Assembly: GCF_007293315.1 (NCBI RefSeq)
Contig: NZ_VLXZ01000002.1
Coordinates: 368,032-432,031, forward strand
Length of the DNA: 64,000 bases
Direction: 5' to 3'
Source of the DNA: Alkalicoccobacillus porphyridii
GTDB lineage: Bacteria > Bacillota > Bacilli > Bacillales > Bacillaceae_D
The notes under the pieces were generated by a model, which saw only the letters and a program-made list of their open reading frames with translations, was not told the origin of the DNA and did not search any database. Positions within the stretch are counted from its first letter, which is position 1; each line of letters starts with the position of its first letter. Both the position numbers and the translations under genes were made by a program. This document shows positions 1 through 8,342 of the stretch, one piece after another.

Positions 1-1
1 T

Positions 2-70
2 TTCACCTATGAAGCTGTACACGGTAGTAAGGATTTTTGCATTGATTTTCAGGTGGACGCACCCTCGTAA
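2..70 (+). CDS. possible C-terminal end of an upstream protein (partial)
   Basis: One frame is open from the window edge to a TAA at 68-70, giving about 22 residues that end in a YEAVHGSKDFCIDF-like stretch. A pattern of Gly/His, Lys-Asp, then alternating hydrophobic residues resembles the last beta strands of carbohydrate-binding (CBM6-like) modules at the end of glycoside hydrolases, which would suit a gene next to a sugar transporter. The open stretch is too short to prove coding, so this is a weak call. Confidence 0.25.
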   Translation, partial: FTYEAVHGSKDFCIDFQVDAPS

Positions 71-172
71 AGTCAAATATGTGCTATCAATAACTCAAAA
101 TCCTCTGATGTAAGCGTATTCATTGCGACGTATGCTAGAGATGTACTAATTAGTCGCTATGAAAGAGAGGAT

Positions 173-1117
173 GTGAACCGGTTGGATCCTTTAACGAAAA
201 CGAGGCCCACCAAGACCTCAAGAGCTCGCCCCTTAATAAAAGCTAGTACAAAAGAAACGCTGGCTGGCTATTTATTTATCGCACCCATGACGATAGGGAC
301 CACGATCCTTGTCATCATCCCAATTTTTGCTGCTTTATTTGTGAGCTTTACAGATTGGGTCTTTATAAGAGGAATCGATGATATGGCTTTTGTGGGCCTG
401 GAGAATTATCAACGCTTGTTAAATGATCAATTATTCATTCAGTCCGTTCGAAATAACGTGTGGTTGATTGCCGCTGTGCCATTAACGATGATTCTTGCTT
501 TGTGGCTAGCAATTATTATTAACAAGTATGTGTATTTTAAAGGCTTCTTTAAGGTTGTTTATTTCATGCCATACATTTCGTCTACCGTTGCGATTGCGAT
601 TGTTTTTCAGTTATTGTTCCATCCATCGTTTGGTCCAATAAATGAGTTTCTTATTTCTATCGGTATTGAAAATCCACCTCGTTGGTTAGCTGATTCCAGT
701 TGGGCGCTCATTTCAGTTATCTTAATTACAATTTGGACGTCCATAGGATTTAACCTCATTATCTACATGGCCGCTTTGCAAAATATACCATTGGAGTTGT
801 ATGAAGCTGCCGAGGTAGATGGAGCTAATTTTCTTCAAAAATTTAAAAATATCACTCTACCAACATTGTCACCTACAACCTTCTTTTTACTCATCACAGG
901 AATTATCTATAGCTTTAAATCCTTTGAGTTAATTGTTGTTCTAACAAGTGGAGGCCCAGGCTATTCCACCTCTGTTATCGTGTACTACTTATATGAACAA
1001 GCATTTGAGAATCTACGCTCAGGTTATGCTTCGGCTATTTCTATGATTCTGTTATTAATCTTGTTCATCATTACCGGTGTTCAATGGATCATTCAAAAAA
1101 AATGGGTGAATTACTAG
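173..1117 (+). CDS. sugar ABC transporter permease, MalF/UgpA-like (system 1)
   Basis: Inner-membrane permease of a carbohydrate importer (binding-protein-dependent transport family). About six membrane segments follow a basic cytoplasmic N-terminus of roughly 35 residues. The EAA loop that docks the ATPase reads YEAAEVDGANFLQKF, near residues 205-219. The 314-aa length is normal. The start is uncertain: GTG at 173 lies only 2 nt after GAGAGG, while an in-frame TTG at 182 has better spacing. A MalG-like permease follows after 15 nt, then the binding protein, kinase and regulator, so this is the first visible gene of a sugar uptake operon. The substrate cannot be read from the sequence. Confidence 0.9.
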   Translation: MNRLDPLTKTRPTKTSRARPLIKASTKETLAGYLFIAPMTIGTTILVIIPIFAALFVSFTDWVFIRGIDDMAFVGLENYQRLLNDQLFIQSVRNNVWLIAAVPLTMILALWLAIIINKYVYFKGFFKVVYFMPYISSTVAIAIVFQLLFHPSFGPINEFLISIGIENPPRWLADSSWALISVILITIWTSIGFNLIIYMAALQNIPLELYEAAEVDGANFLQKFKNITLPTLSPTTFFLLITGIIYSFKSFELIVVLTSGGPGYSTSVIVYYLYEQAFENLRSGYASAISMILLLILFIITGVQWIIQKKWVNY

Positions 1118-1132
1118 AAGGGAGTCATCAAC

Positions 1133-1945
1133 ATGAAACTTTCAAAAGTGGTTATCACAATATTTATGGTTGCTGGTGGCATCCTCTTCCTTCTCCCGTT
1201 TCTTTGGATGATTTCCGCCTCGTTGAAGCTGGAAAATGAAGTATTTGCTTATCCGATTAAATGGATTCCTAGTGATTGGAGGTGGGATAATTATGCATCC
1301 GTTTGGGGAGGGAGCTTCCCGCTTTATTATTGGAACTCTATAAAGGTCACGGTAACGACTACCATTATTTCAACAGTTGTTTCTGCATTAGCGGCGTATG
1401 GGTTTTCAAAGATTAACTTTAAAGGGCGTACCATTGCATTTTTGATTGTGCTTTCAACATTTATGATTCCTGCTCAAGCTATACTAGTACCACAATTTAT
1501 GCTCTTTATGTATCTTGACTTATTTGACACCCATTTGGGATTGATTTTACTTAATAGTTTTAGCGTGCTCGGCACATTCATGCTTCGTCAGTTTTTTGTA
1601 GGCATTCATGATGATATGATTGCATCTGCAAAAATTGACGGTGCTAATCATTTTACGATTTTCTATAAAATTGCCGTTCCTTTAATTATGCCAGCTATTG
1701 CAACGTATTCAATCCTTCGATTCATATGGACATGGAATGATTATCAAGGGCCACTCATCTTTCTAAGATCAGATTCTTTAGCAACCATTCAACTAGGAAT
1801 TGCTCGGTTTTCAACGATGAGTGGTGAGTTATATAGCCTCATTATGGCCGGCACTGTTTCTGCCATCATTCCCCTTCTGATTATTTTCTTTATTGGGCAG
1901 AAATACGTTCTTGAAGGGATTGCTTCCGGAGGGGTAAAGGGATAA
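1133..1945 (+). CDS. sugar ABC transporter permease, MalG-like (system 1)
   Basis: Second permease of the importer, 270 aa with six predicted membrane segments beginning near residue 10. The EAA loop is ASAKIDGANHFTIFYKI around residue 165, and the C-terminus has the typical KYVLEGIASGGVKG ending of MalG-type subunits. ATG at 1133 follows AAGGGAG at good spacing. It forms the heterodimeric channel with the upstream MalF-like protein and would need an ATPase, which is not encoded nearby. Confidence 0.92.
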   Translation: MKLSKVVITIFMVAGGILFLLPFLWMISASLKLENEVFAYPIKWIPSDWRWDNYASVWGGSFPLYYWNSIKVTVTTTIISTVVSALAAYGFSKINFKGRTIAFLIVLSTFMIPAQAILVPQFMLFMYLDLFDTHLGLILLNSFSVLGTFMLRQFFVGIHDDMIASAKIDGANHFTIFYKIAVPLIMPAIATYSILRFIWTWNDYQGPLIFLRSDSLATIQLGIARFSTMSGELYSLIMAGTVSAIIPLLIIFFIGQKYVLEGIASGGVKG

Positions 1946-1981
1946 CACGTTATAACAAAAAAGATTTGGGAGGAACTAAAA

Positions 1982-3298
1982 ATGAACTTATCGAATAAAT
2001 GGTTCGTCGGTGTCAGTTTATCTGCTATTGTTTTGGTTACTGGGTGTTCAAATGAAGGCTCAGGGGATGGAGATTCAGATCAAACTACCATTCGTGTCCA
2101 TCACTGGTATAATGAAGAACAAGACAATTGGGACGAAGTCTTTGCTGCCTATGAAGAAGAAACAGGCATCAAAATTGAATCCGTTACCCCTGAAAATAAT
2201 GATGCAAATGAAACCTTACAACAAATTGATTTGGCCGCAGCTTCTGGTGATCAGCTTGATGTTATCATGGTCAACGATGCTGCTAACTACTCGCAACGAA
2301 TTAGCCAAGGCATGTTTGAGCCATTAAATGATTACCTAGATGAGGCAGGAATTCAATACGAGGATGATTATCAAAATGACACCAGTGTAGATAATCAATA
2401 CTATGCCCTTCCTGGGAAGTATAATCAATCATTTGTCATGCTAAATGAGGACGCTTTAGATGAAGCCGGACTTGATATTCCAGTAGATTGGACTTGGGAT
2501 GACTATATGGATTATGCCGAGGCTTTAACAGAAGGTGAAGGATCTTCTAAGCGATACGGAACCTTTTTTCATACGTGGGTTGATTATGTGAAATTGGCTG
2601 CCATGAATCAATCGGAGCAAAGCAATCTGGTTCAAGATGATGGTGTCACGTCCAATATAAATAGTGATATTATTCGCCAGTCTTTAGAGATACGTCAAAG
2701 GGGAATAGATGAAGGGTCTGCTACACCTCACGCTGATACCATCTCTCTTGATCTAAATTATCGTCCACAGTTCTTTTCTGAAAGTGCTGCGATGATTATG
2801 ACCGGGAGCTGGATGATTAATGAGGCTGGTGGCCGTCCAGAAGAGCCTTCTACATTTAGGACCGCCTTCGCCCCTTATCCTAAGGCTAATGACAACGACC
2901 CTATCACGACTCCTGCTGGGCTTGATTTCCTTACCGTTTATTCTGGTTCTGATCATAAGCAAGAGGCGTTTGACTTTATACGCTGGTACACTACTGAAGG
3001 TATTCTCGATCAAGGTATGTACTATCCCGATTACAAAAATGCTGACATCGATACTGTACTTGACAACCTCTTAGATAATACGCCAAATATCGAGATGGTT
3101 AATCGCGACTCACTACAAGCTACATTGGAGGCGAGTGAGCCAGCTGACATGAATATCCCGGTTCCTTATATTGGGGAAGTTGTAACCGCATACATGAATG
3201 AGACAGATCGGTTCTTGTTAGAAGAACAAGACTTGGAAACAACCATCGAGAGAGCTGAAGAAAGTGTACAACAAGTAATCGACAATAATGCTAATTAG
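1982..3298 (+). CDS. sugar ABC transporter solute-binding lipoprotein (system 1)
   Basis: Extracellular solute-binding protein family 1, 438 aa. The signal peptide ends in a lipobox (VLVTGCS), so the mature protein starts at Cys22 and is anchored on the outer face of the membrane. An acidic Gly/Ser/Asp linker follows, then the two-lobed binding fold. Here the binding protein is encoded after both permeases, the reverse of systems 2 and 4 in this window. The gene has its own strong ribosome site (GGGAGG) and a terminator just after it, so it may be produced in excess of the kinase and regulator downstream. Confidence 0.92.
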   Translation: MNLSNKWFVGVSLSAIVLVTGCSNEGSGDGDSDQTTIRVHHWYNEEQDNWDEVFAAYEEETGIKIESVTPENNDANETLQQIDLAAASGDQLDVIMVNDAANYSQRISQGMFEPLNDYLDEAGIQYEDDYQNDTSVDNQYYALPGKYNQSFVMLNEDALDEAGLDIPVDWTWDDYMDYAEALTEGEGSSKRYGTFFHTWVDYVKLAAMNQSEQSNLVQDDGVTSNINSDIIRQSLEIRQRGIDEGSATPHADTISLDLNYRPQFFSESAAMIMTGSWMINEAGGRPEEPSTFRTAFAPYPKANDNDPITTPAGLDFLTVYSGSDHKQEAFDFIRWYTTEGILDQGMYYPDYKNADIDTVLDNLLDNTPNIEMVNRDSLQATLEASEPADMNIPVPYIGEVVTAYMNETDRFLLEEQDLETTIERAEESVQQVIDNNAN

Positions 3299-3305
3299 TA
3301 GGATC

Positions 3306-3333
3306 AAGGGAGGTGCCTGACACCTCCCTTTTT
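3306..3333 (+). terminator. intrinsic terminator after binding-protein gene
   Basis: A perfect 10-bp stem (AAGGGAGGTG with CACCTCCCTT) with a 5-nt loop is followed by TTT. It lies between the binding-protein gene and the kinase gene of the same operon, so it probably works as a partial terminator that lowers kinase/regulator expression. Confidence 0.8.
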
Positions 3334-3351
3334 AATAAAGGATGTGAGGAC

Positions 3352-5088
3352 ATGATAATAAAGGCAGCTCAACTATGGAAAACTCCACGATCATTTAGGA
3401 CAAAAATGCTGCTTCTGTTGTTTATTATCATTATTCTTCCTTTAACTTTGGGTGGTACGTATACATTATTAAAAAGTCTCGACGCTTTAAAAGTACAGAC
3501 TGTTATTAGTGAGCAAAATGCACTTGAACTTTCTCATTCCTATGTCTCATCTCAGATCGACGGTTTGATACAGACGATGAATAGCGTGCAATTTGATGAA
3601 CAAATTCCACAAAGATTAAATGCTAGCTTATCAAATGGTTTTGAGCCCTTGGATTATTTAGTGATAAATGAGCGCTTAGAGCATATCACTCGTTATAACG
3701 ATATTCATTTAGCCTTATTAAGTGAAGAACAGTGGTTCCTTTCTCAAGCAGGTTTTAGAAATCAATATTCTGATGAAACCATTAATCAGTGGGCAACTGA
3801 ATTGGATGAGCTTTCCCCCTATCAAACGAAATGGTTCAGCATAAGTGATTTGGAACTAGGATATTCATCATCCGATTACCTGTTTGTTATTGGCCGCAAA
3901 ATCACAAGCTATTCTGGAACAACCACTGGCTACTTATTCGGAGGGATTGAAACCTCCACCGTCCATAAATTGCTATCACCCGAGAATGCTAGTCACACGT
4001 TTACCATTATTAATGATTCAAATATCATCCTCTATCATCAAGATTCATCTCTCGTTGGACAGCCTTTTATGCTTGAGTTAAATGAGGACGGCACAGATGG
4101 AGACTATGTTGCTGTAGCAAAGGAGCTTCCTCAAAGCAATTTACGTCTCGTTCGCTATACTCCTTATAGTGAAGCTCGTGATGGAATTTGGCAGGCTTTT
4201 ACTAGTGCTTTATTTGTACAAATGATTGCTTTTTCTGTTTTAATTTTTGTCTGCATCTATCTCATCAATCGTTTTGCAAAACCTATTCATACACTTACTG
4301 CCACAGCTAAGCGAATTGAAGCTGGTGAGCTTTCGGTTCGATCCAACGTTCGAGGGTCTGATGAGCTGGGGTATTTAGGAAGCTCTTTTGATTCTATGTT
4401 AGACCAAATTGAGGACATGGTGTATCGGATCCAATCTGAACAGAAAATGAAACGAAAAGCCGAGATGGATGCCTTACAAGCAGAAATTAAACCTCATTTC
4501 CTGTTTAATATTTTAAATACCATTCGCATCAGAATGATTCAAAATGGCGATCATTCTTCGTCAAGACTGCTTTTGTCTTTAAGTAAATACATGAGAGACC
4601 TTTACCGAACACAAGAACAACTTACATTAGAAGAAGAGCTCGCGCATACCGAATACTATTTGGAATTAATGAATGCCATGAGACAATATCCTATACTCTT
4701 GGTCAAGGATACAGATGATCTATCACTTCAACAGCAGGTTCCTAGGTTCTTACTGCAGCCATTATTTGAAAATGCCTGTAAGCATGGGTTCGGCACAAAG
4801 CAAGGGACAATAACTGTTCGTTCCAGTGTAGAGAAAAATGTACTTTGTATTATTGTAGAGGATAACGGTGTAGGAATGAACGCAGAGACACAAACTGCCT
4901 ATCAGTCTATTTTTGAAAGCAAGGAGCTACATCCAACCAATTCCTCCTTAGATGGTGTCGGTCTTTTGAATGTATACAAACGTCTACTAACAAAGTATGG
5001 TCCATTATTTTCAATAACGGTTACTAGTAAGGAAGCTCGAGGTACTTTATTCACTCTCAAATTTCCTAGTGAAGGAGGAAGCTGTTAA
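3352..5088 (+). CDS. YesM-type sensor histidine kinase (system 1)
   Basis: Membrane sensor kinase of the LytS/YesM class, 578 aa. A first membrane helix near residues 19-40 and a second near 285-310 enclose an extracellular sensor region of about 240 residues; then come a HAMP linker, the His_kinase domain with phospho-acceptor His in EIKPHFLFN, and an HATPase domain with N-box FENACKHGF and G-box DNGVGM. ATG at 3352 is chosen because an earlier in-frame GTG (3313) sits inside the terminator hairpin and GATGTGAGGA precedes 3352 correctly. It overlaps the regulator by one base. It likely senses sugar, directly or through the binding protein, and controls the importer. Confidence 0.9.
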   Translation: MIIKAAQLWKTPRSFRTKMLLLLFIIIILPLTLGGTYTLLKSLDALKVQTVISEQNALELSHSYVSSQIDGLIQTMNSVQFDEQIPQRLNASLSNGFEPLDYLVINERLEHITRYNDIHLALLSEEQWFLSQAGFRNQYSDETINQWATELDELSPYQTKWFSISDLELGYSSSDYLFVIGRKITSYSGTTTGYLFGGIETSTVHKLLSPENASHTFTIINDSNIILYHQDSSLVGQPFMLELNEDGTDGDYVAVAKELPQSNLRLVRYTPYSEARDGIWQAFTSALFVQMIAFSVLIFVCIYLINRFAKPIHTLTATAKRIEAGELSVRSNVRGSDELGYLGSSFDSMLDQIEDMVYRIQSEQKMKRKAEMDALQAEIKPHFLFNILNTIRIRMIQNGDHSSSRLLLSLSKYMRDLYRTQEQLTLEEELAHTEYYLELMNAMRQYPILLVKDTDDLSLQQQVPRFLLQPLFENACKHGFGTKQGTITVRSSVEKNVLCIIVEDNGVGMNAETQTAYQSIFESKELHPTNSSLDGVGLLNVYKRLLTKYGPLFSITVTSKEARGTLFTLKFPSEGGSC

Positions 5089-6245
5089 TGAAAGTCATGC
5101 TCGTTGATGATAACTTTCAAATGCTTCATTTTATGGAACAGGCGATTGATTGGTCTTCTCTTGGGCTGCATGTAATTGGCACGGCAGGAGATGGTGAAGA
5201 AGCTCTATCCCTGGCATTGTCGGATCCTCCAGACTTATTAGTTACAGATATTGATATGCCTAAGCTAAATGGACTTGATCTAATAGAACGACTGAAGCAA
5301 TTAAACGAAAACATGGAAGCTCTCATTATTTCTTGTCACGATGATTTTTCCTATGCGCAACAAGCGGTTCGTTTAGTTGTCTGTGATTATCTGCTTAAAG
5401 ATACCCTCGAACCCAAGGAATTTGAAGCGGCTATTATAACGTTAAAATCACGCTGGAAGAAACATCAAGAACCAAAACACATACAGAATTCATTGCAAAC
5501 AGAGAATCAAATTTTTTATCAAACATTGGATCTTCCCCACCACCCTCTTGCTCATGCAAAGGCTGATATTTATGAGGAAATTACACCTGATCTCGCATAC
5601 GTTGTTCGTTTGTTAATGCACTCTAAAAAGAATGAACTATTCAAAGAGATCTCTCAGTGGTTCTCGCTTATTAGTGAGAAGCACTATGATTCAAGGACCG
5701 TCAAAACTTGGGCCTTCTATACACTAGAACGCATTGAACATAAAGCTGAACAAGCCTCAGGTATCGGCTTTCGCTCATTAGGTGAGCTATCTTTACTCAT
5801 TGACCGATGTGAGTACCTTCATGAACTACAGGATGCGATGCTTAGAAGACTGATGGATGTAATGCAGCAAATGACTCTTTCTCATTCTTTAATAAAGGGA
5901 GAAATCCTGGAAGCTAAATTATATGTAGAGGATCATATTCACGAGAAGATTCAAATGGAGACGGTCGCTAATGCACTTTACCTGAATCCTAGTTATTTCA
6001 GTAGATTGTTTAAAAAGGAAACTAACCTGACCTTCATTGAATATGTTCATCAGAAGAAAGTAGAAGAAGCCTGTAAATCATTGATTGTTTCAAATCAACG
6101 TATCGATGATATCTCCAGACACTTTGGCTTCGAACACACTAGCTACTTTATTAAGGTCTTCAAGCGATTTAAGCACATGTCACCAAATGAATACAGACGG
6201 ACATTTACTTCTGACATAGGCACAGGGACTTCCAGACCGCACTAA
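5088..6245 (+). CDS. YesN-type AraC-family response regulator (system 1)
   Basis: Response regulator, 385 aa: receiver domain at residues 1-120 with acidic pocket D7-D8, phospho-acceptor D54 (VTDIDMP) and the conserved Lys near 104 (LLKDT); a variable middle region; and two AraC helix-turn-helix units in the last 100 residues (PSYFSRLFKKETNLTFIEYV and HTSYFIKVFKRF). Its ATG overlaps the kinase stop (TTAATG) and GAAGGAGG precedes it, so kinase and regulator are translationally coupled. It probably activates the operon in which it lies. Confidence 0.92.
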   Translation: MKVMLVDDNFQMLHFMEQAIDWSSLGLHVIGTAGDGEEALSLALSDPPDLLVTDIDMPKLNGLDLIERLKQLNENMEALIISCHDDFSYAQQAVRLVVCDYLLKDTLEPKEFEAAIITLKSRWKKHQEPKHIQNSLQTENQIFYQTLDLPHHPLAHAKADIYEEITPDLAYVVRLLMHSKKNELFKEISQWFSLISEKHYDSRTVKTWAFYTLERIEHKAEQASGIGFRSLGELSLLIDRCEYLHELQDAMLRRLMDVMQQMTLSHSLIKGEILEAKLYVEDHIHEKIQMETVANALYLNPSYFSRLFKKETNLTFIEYVHQKKVEEACKSLIVSNQRIDDISRHFGFEHTSYFIKVFKRFKHMSPNEYRRTFTSDIGTGTSRPH

Positions 6246-6247
6246 AA

Positions 6248-6275
6248 AAGACGCAGCTCAACTCCGCTGCGTCTT
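6248..6275. terminator. bidirectional terminator between convergent genes
   Basis: A 9-bp stem (AAGACGCAG with CTGCGTCTT) with a 10-nt loop lies between the regulator of system 1 and a small gene on the other strand. An A-run on the left supports minus-strand termination; the tail on the right is T-rich but interrupted. Confidence 0.8.
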
Positions 6276-6277
6276 AC

Positions 6278-6418
6278 TTACTTTATTTCATTATTCTGCT
6301 TGAGAAGCCTTATGATTTGATGATTTTGCTCTTCCATCCGTTTTAAGCTCTTCTCAATATTGTTTGAGCTAATATAAAACACGATAAAAAATGCAACCAT
6401 TAAGATAATCAAAAACAT
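6278..6418 (-). CDS. small membrane protein with coiled-coil tail, 46 aa
   Basis: A 46-codon frame encodes an N-terminal hydrophobic helix (MFLIILMVAFFIVFYI) followed by a charged, Leu/Ile-heptad segment (IEKSLKRMEEQNHQIIRLLKQ) that looks like a short coiled coil. It begins at ATG 6418 behind a modest GTAAGGCG ribosome site and ends 2 nt before the shared terminator. The amphipathic design is typical of genuine small Bacillus membrane proteins and not of random frames. Function unknown. Confidence 0.6.
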   Translation of the reverse strand: MFLIILMVAFFIVFYISSNNIEKSLKRMEEQNHQIIRLLKQNNEIK

Positions 6419-6480
6419 GCGCCTTACACCTACTCATCGTTTTCCTTTTATTATAATCTATATATTTCCAAAGAAAAGGA

Positions 6481-7323
6481 TTATTTGAGACCCGTCGTTG
6501 CAATCCCTTGCACGAGATACTTTTGAAAGAATAAGAAAATAATAAATTGTGGTAACAAGGATAATGTAGACATAGCAAGAAGTGGTCCCCATGAGTTAAC
6601 TCCCGAAGAATCAAGAAAACTAGCTAGTCCTAATGCAACTGTATATAACCCTGGGTCATTTAGATAAATCAGGGCACCAAAGAAATCATCCCAGCTCCAC
6701 ATAAAAGCAAAAATAGTCACTGTAACCAACACCGGTTTACATAATGGTAAAATAATCCTCCAAAAAATCCCAAAGGTTGAACACCCATCAATAACCGCTG
6801 CTTCATCAAGCTCGCGAGGTACTCCTCTGATAAACTGAACCATCAAAAAGATAAAAAATGGAGCTCCACCTACAAATGCAGGTACAATTAATGGCAAGAA
6901 GGTATTGACCCAGCCAAAATAATTAAACAAAATGTATTGTGGAATCAACGTAACCTGCATCGGAAGCATTAAGGTTCCTATTAAACAGGCAAATAACGTC
7001 TTTTTGAAACGAAAATTTAACCTAGCAAATCCATAAGCCACAAAGGATGAAGAAAATAATGCTCCCAATATATTTAACGTTGAAACGAAGAGGGAGTTTG
7101 CGAAAATTTGATCAAACCCAACTCGACCAAACCCTGCCCATCCCTCCGAATAGTTTCCCCAATTTAATGTAGAAGGAATAAGGGAGGAAGCTTGTTGAAA
7201 GATCTCTGTGTGTGGCTTTAACGAGCTCGCTATCATCCATAAGACTGGGTATAACATAATTACGCCAAAGACGATGACAACAGAATGATATAAAATCGTT
7301 CTCATCTTTTGATGTTTGTCCAT
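6481..7323 (-). CDS. sugar ABC transporter permease, MalG-like (system 2)
   Basis: Last gene of the second sugar-import operon, 280 aa with six membrane segments. The EAA loop reads DEAAVIDGCSTFGIFWRI near residue 178. The Cys in place of the usual Ala is harmless variation. Only 4 nt separate it from the MalF-like gene upstream, and the ribosome site is GGGGTGAAA. No terminator is obvious within the 60 bases after the stop. Confidence 0.92.
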   Translation of the reverse strand: MDKHQKMRTILYHSVVIVFGVIMLYPVLWMIASSLKPHTEIFQQASSLIPSTLNWGNYSEGWAGFGRVGFDQIFANSLFVSTLNILGALFSSSFVAYGFARLNFRFKKTLFACLIGTLMLPMQVTLIPQYILFNYFGWVNTFLPLIVPAFVGGAPFFIFLMVQFIRGVPRELDEAAVIDGCSTFGIFWRIILPLCKPVLVTVTIFAFMWSWDDFFGALIYLNDPGLYTVALGLASFLDSSGVNSWGPLLAMSTLSLLPQFIIFLFFQKYLVQGIATTGLK

Positions 7324-7327
7324 ATTT

Positions 7328-8278
7328 TCACCCCTTTTCCGATTCGTAATAGACCCATTTCTTTGAGCTGTAGAATATTAACGCGGTAATGATAGCGACC
7401 ACGATAAGCAGCATCCAAGCCATAGCTGATGCATAACCCATCTGATAGTTTTGAAAGGCTCTTTCATAGAGATAAAGAGCATAGAATAAAGTACGATCGA
7501 GTGGTCCACCTTCTGTTGTGATAAATGCCTGTGTAAAGACAAGAAAGCCACCGATCATTTGCATAATTAAATTAAAAAAGATAACTGGTGTGAGTAGCGG
7601 TAGGGTAATTGAGAAGAATTTCTGAATGGCTCCTGCTCCATCAACAACCGCTGCCTCATACAAGTCTTTTGGTATTTGTTTCAGTCCTGCAAGAAAAATA
7701 ATCATAGGTGAGCCAAATTGCCAGATGACCAAAAGGATCAAGACACCTAAGGCATGATCGGGACTAGCAATCCAGTTACGACCTTCAATACCTAGAAATA
7801 ATAGAAAGTCATTAATGGCACCCTGCCCACCAAATAATTGACGCCACATCACAGCGACTGCTACACTTCCGCCAATAATGGAAGGAATATAGAATACCGT
7901 TGTATAAAAGCCCGCTCCTCTTCTATTATTGTTAAATAGCATGGCAACAGCTAAGGCAAAAATTAGTTTTAACGGTGTTGAGATTAAAACAAATAATAAC
8001 GTCACTTGAACGGAGGTTCGAAATCGCGAATCGCTTGTAAGTAAATCAGTATAGTTACTTAAGCCAACCCATGTTGGACTAGATAGCATGTCATAGTCTG
8101 TAAATGAATAGTATAGAGATGCAAGCATAGGTCCAATTACAAAACCAAAAAAACCAAGTAACCAAGGAGAAATAAAAGCATATGCAATGAGCTCCTGCTT
8201 TCTTCGTTTCCGTTTAGCTTCGTTAGATAATTCAGGCTTTAAGGTTTGCTTCACTCCTACCTTCTCTGTGCCGGCCAT
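7328..8278 (-). CDS. sugar ABC transporter permease, MalF-like (system 2)
   Basis: Permease subunit, 316 aa, with a long basic cytoplasmic N-terminus (KPELSNEAKRKRRKQE) and six membrane segments. The ATPase-docking EAA loop is YEAAVVDGAGAIQKFF near residue 215. ATG at 8278 follows AAAGGAGG. Partner of the MalG-like protein encoded next; fed by the binding lipoprotein encoded upstream. Confidence 0.92.
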   Translation of the reverse strand: MAGTEKVGVKQTLKPELSNEAKRKRRKQELIAYAFISPWLLGFFGFVIGPMLASLYYSFTDYDMLSSPTWVGLSNYTDLLTSDSRFRTSVQVTLLFVLISTPLKLIFALAVAMLFNNNRRGAGFYTTVFYIPSIIGGSVAVAVMWRQLFGGQGAINDFLLFLGIEGRNWIASPDHALGVLILLVIWQFGSPMIIFLAGLKQIPKDLYEAAVVDGAGAIQKFFSITLPLLTPVIFFNLIMQMIGGFLVFTQAFITTEGGPLDRTLFYALYLYERAFQNYQMGYASAMAWMLLIVVAIITALIFYSSKKWVYYESEKG

Positions 8279-8295
8279 TGATATGCCTCCTTTTT

Positions 8296-8330
8296 AAAAG
8301 AGAAAGAAGCAAACACCCTGCCTCTTTCTC
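8296..8330 (-). terminator. hairpin between binding-protein and permease genes
   Basis: GAGAAAG and CTTTCTC pair across about 17 nt, with a short T-run after it on the minus strand. It sits between the binding-protein gene and the permeases, the usual place for a partial terminator or mRNA-stabilising hairpin that raises binding-protein levels. Confidence 0.6.
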
Positions 8331-8342
8331 GTGTTGTTCCTA

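Noticed and set aside
2753..3074. Overlapping frames on both strands inside the system 1 binding-protein gene
   Set aside because: Shadow frames without ribosome sites or protein-like composition; the same holds for many other overlapping frames in the window.
3313..3351. N-terminal extension of the system 1 kinase
   Set aside because: The early GTG lies inside the terminator hairpin and has no ribosome site; ATG 3352 has both.
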